Positions 10,890 through 22,200 of a stretch of 64,000 bases of DNA are shown here, piece by piece. Below the pieces are notes generated by a model. It was not told where the DNA came from. It worked only from the letters and a program-made list of their open reading frames with translations, and searched no databases. The stretch is taken from NCBI GenBank assembly GCA_024291935.2, contig CM044306.1, positions 22,217,501 to 22,281,500 of the forward strand, in the 5' to 3' direction. Positions within the stretch are counted from its first letter, which is position 1, and each line of letters opens with the position of its first letter. The position numbers and the translations under genes were made by a program. This stretch comes from Okapia johnstoni (taxonomy: Eukaryota > Chordata > Mammalia > Artiodactyla > Giraffidae).

Positions 10890-11097
10890 GTTATTTATTA
10901 AACACCTACTACCTAACAGATACCATGTAAAATGTTTTACAAATTTTATTGCTTCTAATTCTTGCAACTTTGCAGGGTAGGTGGTATCACTCTTATTTTA
11001 CAGATGAGGAAAAATCCTCAGAGAGGTTGTGTAACTTGTCCAGGGTTATATAACATACCTGACAGACTTGAGATTGAAATTCAAGTCAAAGCCATAG
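10890..11097. repeat. L2/MIR-like remnant
   Basis: TATTTTACAGATGAGGAAAA and GTAACTTGTCCAGGG text, typical of old L2/MIR elements. Confidence 0.5.
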
Positions 11098-11110
11098 CTT
11101 TTTAAAGCAT

Positions 11111-12083
11111 GTTGTTGTTCAGTTGCTCAGTCATGTCCAACTCTTGGCGACCCCAAGCAGCACGCCAGGCTTCCCTGTTCTTCACCAACTCCCGAGTTTG
11201 CTCGAACTCATGTCCATTGAGCTGATGATGCCATCCAACCATCTCATCCTCTGTCATCCCCTTCTCCTGCCTTCTATCTTTCCCAGCATCAAGGTCTCTT
11301 CCAATGAGTCAGCTCTTCACAGCAGGTAGCCAAAGTATTGGAGCTTCAGTTTCAGCATCAGCCCCTCCAATGAATATTCGGGATTGACTGGTTTGATCTC
11401 CTTGCAGCCCAAGGGACTCTCAAGAGTCTTCTCCAACACCACAGTTCAAAAGCATCAATTCTTCAGCACTCAGTCTTCTTTATGGTCCAACTCTCACATC
11501 CATACATGACTATGGAAAAACCATAGCTTTGACTAGACAGAATTTTGTTGGCAAAGTAATGTCTATGCTTTTTAATATGCTGTCTAGGTTGATCACAGTT
11601 TTTCTTCCAAGGAGCATGCATCTTTTAAATGGCTGCCGTCACTGTCCACAGTGATTTTGAAGCCCAAGAAAATAAAGTCTGTCACTGTTTCCATTGTTTC
11701 CCCATCTATTTGCCATGAAGTGATGGGACCGGATGCCATGATCTTAGTTTTTTAAATGTTGAGTTTTAAGCCAGTTTTTTCACTCTCTTCTTTCACTTTC
11801 ATCAAGAGGCTCTTTAGCTTTTCTTTGCTTTCTGCCATTAGTGTGGTATAATCTGCATATTTGAAGTTACTAATTTTTCTCCCTGCCCATCCAGCCCAGC
11901 ATTTTGCATGATGTACTCTGCATACAAGTAAAATACAAAGGGTGACAATATACAGCCTTGATATACTCTTTTCCCAATTTGGAACCAGTCTGTTGTTCCA
12001 TGTCCGGTTCTAGTTGTTGCCTCTTGACCTGTATACAGGTTTCTCAGGAGGGAGGTAAACATATAACCCCATTATTTTTTAAC
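11111..12083 (-). mobile_element. BovB LINE, 5'-truncated
   Basis: Reverse copy with duplication TTTTAAAGCAT at 11100-11110 and 12084-12094. Contains RT-region text; the catalytic-motif region is mutated. Inactive. Confidence 0.9.
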
Positions 12084-12246
12084 TTTTAAAGCATATAACT
12101 CCCTTATTATTATGTGAAATTGTTAATATTAACGATTATTTCTATGAATTCATGCCCTATGCAAAACACCTTAGTCTATTGTGATTTCAGAACACAGGGC
12201 CTTTAAGAATCATCCATCCATTCATGTATTCATTTAACAATATTAA

Positions 12247-12474
12247 ACAGGACTTCCCAGGTGGTACAGTGTAAAGAATCTGCCTGCCAATATAGGAGAT
12301 GCAAGAGACTTGGGTTTGATCCCTGAGTTGAGAAGATCCCCTGGAGCAGGAAATGGCAACACATTTCATTATTCTTGCTTGGAAAATTCCATGGACAGAG
12401 GAGCCTGGTGGGCTATAGTCCAGGGACGTGCAAAGAGTTGGACATGACTGGGCGCACACACACACACACACACA
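12247..12474 (+). repeat. Bov-tA SINE with (CA)n tail
   Basis: GGACTTCCCAGGTGGTACAG start, GGACATGACTGGGCG end, tail of CA repeats to 12474. Confidence 0.9.
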
Positions 12475-12639
12475 AATAGCTACTATGTGCCAGAAAGTGC
12501 ATCATGCATAAAGGATACAAAGGTGAAGGTCTTTAGCATTTTGGAACTTGCATGGATACAGACATATATATAGGCAATTTTAGTAAGAGTAAGTGATCTA
12601 TAAATTTAATATATTTCTCAATAATAACATTAAAAACAT

Positions 12640-13010
12640 CATTTCTGGAACTGGACAAATTGACTTGAAAGTTCATTTAGAAAAATAAAAATGTAAGAAG
12701 AGCCATGAAACTCTAGGAAAAGAAGAGTAGCTAGGGTGCAATGGGCCTATATCATTAAAACAAAGCTGTCAGGGCAGTTTGATAAGAACACATGAATAGA
12801 TGGATTAATGGAGTGGAATAGAGAATTCAGAAACAGACTCAGATACAAATGGGAATATAGTATATGTGTATACGCATGTATTTCACGCCAGTGGGGAAAA
12901 TATAAGATTATTCTGTAGAGATGTTGAGATGAATGTGTAGCCAACCAGAAAGACAATTTAAAAAATTCCAAATGGGTCGAAGACTAAAACATTTAGTACA
13001 AAACTATAAT
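12640..13010 (+). repeat. L1 ORF2 remnant
   Basis: AGAAAAATAAAAATGTAAGA, ATTCAGAAACAGACTCAGAT and AAATGGGTCGAAGACTAAAA recall L1 ORF2 text. Highly decayed. Confidence 0.55.
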
Positions 13011-13093
13011 GATACATAAAGGAAGCTTGAGATAAATGAAATGGTGATTGAGGAGGATATGAGGATGGTGGGAGACTTTTATTGCACTGATCT

Positions 13094-13208
13094 TTTTTTT
13101 TAACAGCACCATATGTCATGTGGTATCTTAGTTTCCTCACAAGGGACAGAACCCATTGCCCTGGAGTGGGAGCACAGATTCTTAGCCACTGAACCACCAG
13201 GGAAGTCT
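13094..13208 (-). repeat. CHR-type SINE fragment
   Basis: TTTTTTTTAACAGCACCATA to CACCAGGGAAGTCTG. Confidence 0.7.
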
Positions 13209-13248
13209 GTACCATGTTGACTTTTATATCTTTTAAAACATATTTACA

Positions 13249-13568
13249 GGGCCTCCTTTGTGGCTCAGTGGTAAAGACTCTTCCTACCAATGCAGGAGAC
13301 ATGGGTTCGATCCCTGGGCCAAGAAGATCCCACATGCCTTGGAGCAGCTAAGCCCATGGGCCACGACTACTCTGCTCTAGAGCCTGGGAGTCGCAACTAC
13401 TGAGCCTATGTGCCACAACTTCTGAAGCCCATACACCTTAGGGCCCGTGCTCCACAACAAGAGAAGCTATTGTAATGGCAAGTCCAGACACCACAATTAG
13501 AGTAGCCCACACAGCAACGAAGACCCAGCACAGCCAAAAGTAAGTAAATAAATCTTAAAAAAAAAAAT
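13249..13568 (+). repeat. CHR-type SINE, near full length
   Basis: GGGCCTCCTTTGTGGCTCAG through CTCTAGAGCCTGGGAGTCGC to AACGAAGACCCAGCACAGCC and an A tail. Confidence 0.85.
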
Positions 13569-13699
13569 TTACAATGTATTACCCATTAAAAAATGTTTTT
13601 GTTAAGAGTATTTGGCTAGGGAAATAAAAGTTTAGCTCTAGCGTAGTGAGTAAGAGGTAGGAAGGCTTGTGAGGCTGGAGAAGTCAGAAGAGTCAAGTC

Positions 13700-13816
13700 A
13701 TGAAAGAACTGTGCGTAGTGGCTTGTGAGATCTTAGTTCCCCAACCAGGAACTGAACCCAGGCTCTCGGCAGTGAAAGTGTGAAGTCCTAACCACCAGAC
13801 AACCAGGGAATTCCCA
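13700..13816 (-). repeat. CHR-related SINE fragment
   Basis: GAGATCTTAGTTCCCCAACC to CCAGGGAATTCCC. Related text lies on the other strand at 21417. Confidence 0.65.
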
Positions 13817-14599
13817 GGACTTGACATTTTAAAAATGTGGGTTTTATAGTATGAATAATGGGGAGCTGTGAAACTTTTTAAAGCAGTGGGTTGATAAAAT
13901 CGTATGTGTTTTAGAGAGACACAGCCTGCATCCACATAGATAGCAAAGTATCTCTATATCTTGACATGTCCAGTTGGAAATGCCAAATAGCCAGGCTTAA
14001 AACCCTGGAGCCTGAAAGGGAGCTATGACTGGAGATAATGAATTTGGGATCATTAGCATATATTAATAGATGGTAACTGAAGCCCTGTGAGTAGATGAGA
14101 TCACAAAAGGAGAACACTGTGAAAAGGCTTAAGACAGAACTTAAGAGGCAGAATGGGGAAGAAACAAAAATGTTCCCTGAGAAGGATCTAGAGAATGAAA
14201 ATTTGGACAGTGATGGGAAGAAATTAAGTGAAAAGTATTTTAGTAAGGAGAGAGTAAATACCAAAGGTTAGAGGTAGTCCAGATGAGGGTGAAATGTGGT
14301 TTTCGATTCAAATACTAGGAGGGGTGTATTATTGAAGGCCATGGGAAGAATAGTTGAGCGGAGAGTTCAGGTTAAGCCAAAGTTGAAGTGGAAGCATCTT
14401 GCCTCCACAGTGGAGGCAACTTGTTTTAAGTTTGCTCAAGACAGCTGAAGGAAAGACATGAACTTTTTTCTTTTTAAGGGATCAACTAAGTATATCTAAA
14501 ATATGATGATGATAATAAGCCAATACGTAGGGAATTAGAGGAGAGAGTGAGAAATTGAGTAATACTTAAACTGTTTGGTGTCGCTTTCAGATGTCTCTT
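13817..14599. other. Unassigned intergenic
   Basis: AG-rich sequence with an old-repeat look (for example GATAATGAATTTGGGATCAT), but no family recognised. Confidence 0.4.
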
Positions 14600-15042
14600 T
14601 CCAAAGAGCTTGTAACCATAGTCCTTTATGTCTCAGTACAGAAAGAATTCAGCCAGAGGCAAACTGATACACAAGAAGTGATTTATTAGAATAGGATGCT
14701 TGTGAGGCTTACAAGCAGGAGGGCAAGGTGGTGCTGTGTCCAGGCTACAGTTTTATAATCAAAGGAAAAGTGGGGAGGGCTAGAAGACCTTCTTTGTCTT
14801 TCTTCAGTAGACATCATGCTTCTATCATCAGTTCCTACTCCAAGGTGGGCAGGGGAGTTTTCTTGTTCCTATGATCAAGCTAGGTCCACAAATTATTATT
14901 TTTCACATGAGCAGAGAGTCCTGACCTAGCGATCATTAGCTTATTCAGCTCACTGGGCAGGATGTGGATCTCACGCCACCATTCATCGTTTTATGTTTTG
15001 GGGGCATGTCTCCTGCTTCTGTTGCATGGTTTATTGCTAAGC
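14600..15042. repeat. Possible ERV LTR remnant
   Basis: AAAGAATTCAGCCAGAGGCA followed by GTGATTTATTAGAATAGG resembles artiodactyl endogenous retroviral LTR text. Non-coding. The right part may continue at 15253-15350 after a SINE. Confidence 0.4.
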
Positions 15043-15053
15043 AAGCCTGCTTT

Positions 15054-15241
15054 CTTCAAGTCGCTCAGTCGTCTCCGACTCTTTGTGACCCCATGGACTA
15101 TACACTTCATGGAATTCTCCAGGCCAGAATACTGGAATGGGTAGCCAGCCTTTCCCGCCTTCAGGGGTTCTTCCCAACCCAGGGATCGAACCCAGGTCTC
15201 CCGCATTGCGGGCAGAGTCTTTACCAGCTGAGCCACAAGGG
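15054..15241 (-). repeat. Bov-tA SINE
   Basis: Reverse copy with duplication AAGCCTGCTTT at 15043-15053 and 15242-15252. Confidence 0.92.
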
Positions 15242-15252
15242 AAGCCTGCTTT

Positions 15253-15725
15253 TAATCATTAACTCAGAAGGGTCTCCCATATTTTTTCCACTTACAATCC
15301 CCTAGTGGCATTAACTATTTAATAACTACTTTATCAATACCAGATGTGAATTGTGGGATCCCAGCAGATGAACCTCTATGCCTTAGATTAGGAGGGATGC
15401 CTCTTCCACCATAAACGAAAGATAAGGAAAGGGAGAAGCTGGCAGATTCTAAAGGTTTGATGCAGGGAAGCTGATGGAATTTCGGTTGGCTGGATTCTGT
15501 TTAACTCCGTAAAATAAGCCTGGGAAAAGGGAGGTGGCTGTGAGTCGAGGTTTGACGAGAGTGCTGATTTGAAAAGCCGTTTTACAAACTCTGGGTGGCC
15601 TAGGCTGGTCCAGGCTGGGGCTCGGGAGTGAGATCTGGAGGGGGGTTTCCAAAGTCGCCACAGTGCACTGCCATAGCAACAGAACCGCCGGTGAGGCCCA
15701 GGCTCAATTAGAACCCCCAAACAGC
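15253..15725. other. Unassigned upstream of CWC25
   Basis: Possible LTR continuation to 15350, then a GC-moderate stretch (15380-15725) without a gene. Frames on both strands look incidental. Confidence 0.4.
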
Positions 15726-15912
15726 GCGTGCGTGCTAAGTCGCTTCAGCAGCCGGGGCTCCTCTGCCTATGGGATTCTACAGGAAAGAATACTGGAGTGG
15801 GTGGCCATGCACTCGTCCAGGGGAATCTTCCTGACTCAGAGATGGAATGCGCGTCTCCATGTCTCTTTCACTGGCCAGTTGGGTTCTTTACCACTAGCGC
15901 CACCTTGGAAGC
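15726..15912 (-). repeat. Bov-tA SINE abutting CWC25 promoter
   Basis: GTGCGTGCTAAGTCGCTTCA to GCGCCACCTTGGAAGC, diverged. About 360 bp upstream of the CWC25 ATG. Confidence 0.88.
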
Positions 15913-16274
15913 ACAACGCCACAGAACTTCAGCTTATTAACACACCATTTGGAAAGCTAGGAAGAAGAGCCAACTCAAGGTGACCGAAAGGAAACCACAG
16001 ATCCCGCGATATCATGGGCCGTACCCCGTGAGACTGCTCACGAAGCTACCGTCACGCAACGCGACAGCTAGTATTAAACGTCACTGTCCTGCGACGCTGT
16101 CTCTGTAATAGGACGCCCTCCCGGAAGTGGGCTCTGGATCGGGCAGTGAAAGTGGTAGCCGGTTGTCCCCGGGACTAGATCTCGGGAGGTCTTTGTTGAA
16201 CCATTTCTCCAAGTTTCTCTCCTAGCCTTCCTGCGTCTCCTAGATCCGTGGAGTGAGGAAACATCTCCACCATC
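15913..16274 (+). promoter_or_regulatory. CWC25: CWC25 promoter and 5' leader
   Basis: Repeat-free and CpG-richer stretch between a Bov-tA SINE and the ATG. It has no TATA box. It contains an ETS site (CCGGAAGTG, 16121-16129), a CRE-like ACGTCA near 16079, and several CG-rich motifs. Typical of a housekeeping TATA-less promoter. The start site cannot be fixed from sequence alone. Confidence 0.75.
16121..16129 (+). promoter_or_regulatory. ETS/GABP-type site CCGGAAGTG
   Basis: Perfect match to the ETS-family consensus, 146 bp upstream of the CWC25 ATG, in a setting where GABPA/ELK sites commonly sit near transcription starts. Confidence 0.7.
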
Positions 16275-16292
16275 ATGGGAGGCGGAGACCTG
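16275..16292 (+). CDS. CWC25: CWC25 coding exon 1 (residues 1-6)
   Basis: Only 18 coding bases, MGGGDL, followed by donor GTAAGT at 16293. Such a short first coding exon is easily missed by ORF scans. The phase is 0, and exon 2 continues directly with NLKKSW. Confidence 0.95.
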
Positions 16293-19200
16293 GTAAGTGA
16301 GGGATCCCAGGGCTGGAGGAGAACTGAGGCCCGAGACCAACTGGGGCTGGGGACGGGTGTGGCAGTGAGTATTCTTGATAACGCGGCTGTGCTTTCGGGG
16401 AGAGGGAGCTGTAGCCCTGGACAGGGGGCGGATCACTGAGGCCATGGAGGGACGGGGCGGAGACTTGGAAAGGTGTGTGAGGTGGGTCGCCAAGGATGGC
16501 AGGTGGTGTTTGTTGGCAGGAAGCCCTTCTGGCTGGAAATTCTGGGGAGCTTCGGGACGGTTGGAACCGTGGCTAGGAAAGGACGCAGGTATGGAGGACG
16601 TGTCATGCAGATTTTGCTTTGTATATTTTGTCTTGGGGTACCTCGCCTTTCCTCAACTAGGAATTCAGTCTTGTTCCGCGCTGTAATTGTGATTTGTGCC
16701 CCATTCTCCTCATCCCTGAGCCGTGTTCTGGGATCACAGAAGATCTTCCTCATCTTCTTTTCTGACTTTCACTCCTTTAGTGCAGCATTCTAATCTGTAG
16801 TGGCAGAGCTTTCTTCTGAATTCATTGTTGTTCAGTCGCTCAGTCGTGTCCAATTCTTTGTGACCCCATGGACTGCAGCACGCCAGGCTGCTGTCCTTCA
16901 CTGTCTCTGGAGTTTGCTCAAACTCATGTCCATTGAGTCAGTGATGCCATCCAACATCTCATCTTCTGTAAACCTCTTCTCCAGCCTTCAGTCTTTCCCA
17001 TTATCAGGTTCTTTCCCAGTGAGTCGGCTCTTTGCATCAGGTGGCCAAAGTATTGGAGCTTCAGCTTCAACATCAGTCCTTCCAATGAATATTCAAAAAT
17101 ATTCAATCAATCAAAAGGATTGATTTCCTTTAGGATTGACTGGTTTGCTCTCCTTGCAATCCAAGTGACTCTCAAGAGTCTTCTCCAATACCGCAGCTTG
17201 AAAGCATCAGTTCTTTGGTGTTCAACCTTCTTTATAGTCCACCTCTCACATCCATACATGACTATTGGAAAAACCATAGTTTTGACTATATGGACCTTTG
17301 TCAGCAAAGTGATGTCTCTGCTTTTTAATATACTGTCTAGGTTTGTCATAGCTTTTCTTCCAAAGAGCAAGTGTCTTTTATTTATTTTTTTATTTTTTTA
17401 TTTTTTGTTTTTTTTTGCAAGTGTCTTTTAATTTCATGGCTGCAGTCACTGTCCGCAGTGATTATAAGTTATGTGGCTAGTTCTCATAACGTGTATAGCC
17501 ACCAAATGGGAAAATGTACTCATAAGAACGTGGTGCAAGATCAGAAAAATGCTAATCTCCTGAAAGTGTAGCTAATTGAATCAGCAAATAGATCGATTTA
17601 GCCATTTGTCTAGTAGCTATATTAGAGTTTGTCAGATGTTATCAATTAGAATGACTTCCAAGATGCCATCAAGGTTAGTCTGATTTAGTGTCTTCAAGTA
17701 GCTGCATTTAGGGACCGGAAAGCTCGAATCCAAAGTTTCTCAGCCTCAGCAGTATTGACATTTTGGGCTGGATAATTCTTTATTGTATGTGTAGTCCTGT
17801 GCATGTAGGATGTTTAGCAACATCCCTGACCTCTGGCTAGTAGCACCTTTCTTCCCAAGTTGTGACAACCAAAAGTGTCTACAGACATTCCCAAGTGTTC
17901 CCTGAGATGCAAAATCACCTGTATTGAAGGCAAGACAGAAGGACCATTAGGACAAGGTGGAGGGTGGGGGAGGAAGGGTTGAATAACCTGATGAGGGGAA
18001 AGTGAAAGATTGCTGCTATGAGCCTTGTGTTAACGCCGAAATTCGTGACCTCCAGAGGAGAGGATTTCGAACTGGGGTCAGAGATGAGGCTTGAGTACTT
18101 GGAGCTTTTTGTGTACCGAAGTTTTATTAAAGTATAACAGAGATAGGGAAAGCTTCTGAGATAGACATCAGGAGGGGACAGAGTGCCCCCTTGCTAGTTT
18201 TTAGCAAGGTGTTTTATGTCTGTTAGAAAGCTTTTAATCAGATAAGAGAGATACCTCAAGATTGAGGGAATTTCACCAGGCCTTTCCAATCCTGATCCTC
18301 TCCAATTCATTCTTTACATGCTAAGCTGGTCATGCATTTCAGCTGCATATGAATGTTTAATATTTTCTACTGCCAACAGGATAAAACTCAGCCCCTTAAC
18401 ATGGCTTATAGGGCCCTTAACCTGTTGCTTTCTTTATTGGCTTCATCTTGAGTCCCCTTCCCATCAGGTTGCTCTCCTATCTCCAGCCATGCTGAATTAT
18501 TTGTATTTTGTTCTTTCTCACCATTGGGCCTGCAGTTGTGTGTGCTGTTACTTCTCTTTGGAAATCTACTCCACTCGTCCCTGCTTCCTACATCACTGGG
18601 ATAATTTATAATTGTCCTTAGATGTCATTTCCTCCAGAAAACCTTCCCTGGTTGAGAAGCTGAACCAATGCAGTGACTCATGGGGAGAAAGGGAGAAGTG
18701 AAGCAACCCTTGAGGGTGAAAGGGAAGATCAGAATTGGGGAGATTCTTGGGAAGGAAGGTTGAAAGAGGTACTAGGTGTGGTTGTAAACCATGCAAATTC
18801 AGGGCAAGTTCAGTGGACTCAAGGAAAAGAAGGTTGTATTCTTAAGAATGTGTCCAATGCCAAAGGCACTTGAGTTCTTTCACCTTTCACAGTCGATACC
18901 TTCCCACCTCTCTGCCTCATTCCTCTATTGTCATCACCAACCCTCACTTCAGGCATGGCCTGTGGAAGTTAGACCCATACATTTCAGGATAGAAGTAGTT
19001 GAAGGGAATCTCAGAGGGGCCTGTTCTATCCTGAAATTTTATGTACTTGAACAACCTGTCCTCCGCCCCTCACATGTGAGAGATTGTTGGGTGCCAACCT
19101 CGCCATTGTTAGAGACATCTTGCCCTTACATGGCTGCCTTGGTGTGAACGGGGTGGGGTGAGGCAGGGCCAGTTATACTCACCACACACCTAGTCCCTGC

Positions 19201-22200
19201 CTTGTTTTCTCCCTCCTTTCATTTGCCACAGAATCTGAAGAAGAGCTGGCACCCGCAGACCCTCCGCAATGTGGAGAAAGTGTGGAAGGCTGAGCAGAAG
19301 CATGAGGCTGAGCGGAAGAAGATTGAGGAGCTTCAGCGTGAGCTGCGGGAGGAGAGGGCCCGGGAGGAGATGCAGCGCTACGCGGAGGATGTCGGGGCTG
19401 TCAAGTAAGCAAGGCGCTGGGACCATTTGGGCTGAGGGTGTCTTGGTGTGTGGGGAATTGCAGGCCTGTGGGTGCATCGTCCAGTTGTTGCATAATAACT
19501 GGATAAAAGAATGAGTTTGGAGTCAGTCTGAACTGGGTTCTAAGGCTGACTTTGTATGGACTAGCCCAGCTATGTAACTGGGAGCAAGTTTTGGAGCCTC
19601 AGTGACCTCAGCAGAACCAGAGGGGGTGAGAGTACCCAACCCCTAAGGCTTTTAGAGGATCAGATGAGATGACATGAAAAGGCCTTAGTGTAGGCCAACT
19701 TCATGGTAGACAGTTGACAAGCAACTGTGACTGAGGATGACTGCCTCTACCCTGCTCTTAGTGTGTCGAGGCCACATTCCTGCTTTTGTTGATGTATGTA
19801 CCGCAGGCTCATTTTAGGGAGCCGGTGAGGTCCCATAGAAGGAGATGGATATTGTGTCTGTCAATGAAAGCTTTGTGGCTGTGAACAGTCTCATTCAGTT
19901 TCCTCTTGTATAATATTGGATAGAAGTAACAGATGATACACCCTACCAGCCTCCATAAAAGGGGATGGGAGTAAATGTGTTCTGAGAAGAATAAAAAGCA
20001 TAAACTATGCAGTGCATTCCTAAATCAGAATTGAGTAAAAACTCTAGACTAAAATTGAGTAGTCCGTACTGTTCCTTGTTCGTATCCTTGTGGACAAGTC
20101 TCCAGGGTGACTTTTGACATACTTTCCCCTGTATTGGATATATAGGGCTTTTCCTTAGTAATTTCATGGCAGGAGGATTAGTGACATTTGTGTGTGTGTG
20201 AGTGTGTGTGTGAGAGGAGACACAGACCAAGAGAGAGATTTAGTTTCAGTTCATGGAAATGGTATTATGGAATTTAGGCAGGATAACAATTACATTCTTT
20301 CGGAAAAATGGATTGAGAGAACGCCATTCTGACTTAAGTATGAGTTTAAAATATTTGGAATATTTTAAAATAAAAGGAGTTTTGGAATTTTTAAAGTACA
20401 ACACAATATATTTAGGGCATTAATATATAAAATGAGCTAAGAGAATCAAATTCTGTACTTTTTTTTTATCCATAGGCACACATTAAATTATTTTACTTTT
20501 CATACTTTGTATAAATTATATCCTTTATAATTTAAAGTAAGCCAGTTTCACACATTTGGACTAATCCCTGGGCATATTATAAGACAATCTTATTTGTGAC
20601 CTTTTAGATTTTGTGAACCTTTGATTTTAAAACAAATGTCAACTTTAGACAGAATATCTGTTAGTCAGACGAGTTTACTTCCCAACTAACCAAAAGTAAA
20701 AAATTATTTTGAAATTTTTATTCAGACAAGCGTTACAGATTATGCACCTGATATGTCAGAAATTTTGAGCTTTGCAGAGTCTAATGAGGTCAGAGTATAG
20801 ATGAGCAACTTCAGAGCTGGGAGTCCAGTGTTTACCATGTTGCTGACCCTCACGCCCTCTTGTCTGCTGTGAATGGGAGGAAGGTGATTTTATATTCTTT
20901 TGATTTTTTGCCCCAACCCCCTCACGCATATCCTCCAATATTGTGAAACTCAAAGGTCAACATGTCGGTCCCTTTTCTTGGTTTTTACTTGCAGATGTAG
21001 TTAGACGACCTGCTTGTCCAGCGGACTGGCTTGTGTAGTTCTTTGCACAGTGTCGTGCTTTTCATGTATCCAATAAAAACCCTTGACTGTTTAACAGCTC
21101 ACTTCTATGGTTCAGATGATCTATGTTTATTATGCTTCTCTCCTAGAACAAAGAAAAAACCCTTAATATCTACATGATCCTTGATCTTCATCCAGATTCC
21201 TCTTTGCAGTAGAGTGTTGCTTTAGTATTCTCTGATATTATTAGAAAATTGTGTTTTCCATGCACGGGTCTACACCAGCATTTCTCAACCCTTGTACTTC
21301 AGCGTGTCCTTGGGAGATTAGATAAATGAAAATGGGAGTGATTCCCACTCAGGCCAACTTCCTAAGAATAGTAGGGGTTGTCTGGGGCAAGGGCATCTGT
21401 AAATTTTAAGAGCTCCCTGGGAATTCCCTGGCTGCCCAGTGGTTAGGACACCTTTCACTTCTCGGCTTTCACTGCCGAGGGCTCGGGTTTGGTCTCTGGT
21501 TAGGGAACTAAAATCTCACAAGCCACTTGCATGGCAAAAACAAAAATCTCCCTGGGTGAGCCTCGTGGGCAGCCTCAAGAACCTATTCTATATCCTTAGT
21601 GATAGCAACAGCAAAAATCTGTAGATTATTTCATTTTTATATGACTTTTACCCTATATCTTTTCTCATTTAAAAACTCAGAGAGAGGATCGCATTTAAAA
21701 ACAACGAGAGTTGGCAGTTACTAGCTCCATTTTATTTAAAGGTTTTATTTATCTGTTTATTTTTGGTTAGGTCTTCATTGCTTCCCAGGGGCTTTCTGTC
21801 ATTGCCGTGCGTGGGCTTCTCATTGCAGTGGCTTCTCTTGTTGGGGAGCACAGGCTCTAGGCACGTGGGCTTAGTAGTAGTGGTACACGGGCTTAGTTGC
21901 CACGTGACGTGTGGGGTCTCAGTGCCCGGACCAGGGATCTAACTCATGTCCCCTGTATTGGGAAACTAGCTCCATTTTAGACGTGAGGATGTGGAAGTGT
22001 GAAGAAATAACTTGCATGGTTACCGGGCTGGTTAGTGGTGGAACCAGGCCAAGTCCAGTGGCATTGGATCTCTGTGATGACAACATGGTTTCTTACCAGA
22101 GGGCCTGAGGAGGACTCATATTAGTTGAGTCCTTTTTTAAAAAAATTTTAATTAATTAATTGATTTATTGTTGGCTGTGCTGGGTCATCTGACCTGTCTC

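Noticed and set aside
1..15700. C17orf98, the expected upstream neighbour
   Set aside because: I could not identify any of its exons. It may lie left of the window; nothing here supports it.
16074..16493. 139-codon minus-strand frame over the CWC25 promoter (divergent gene?)
   Set aside because: No recognisable protein, low-complexity composition, and it overlaps CWC25 exon 1. No evidence of a real divergent gene.
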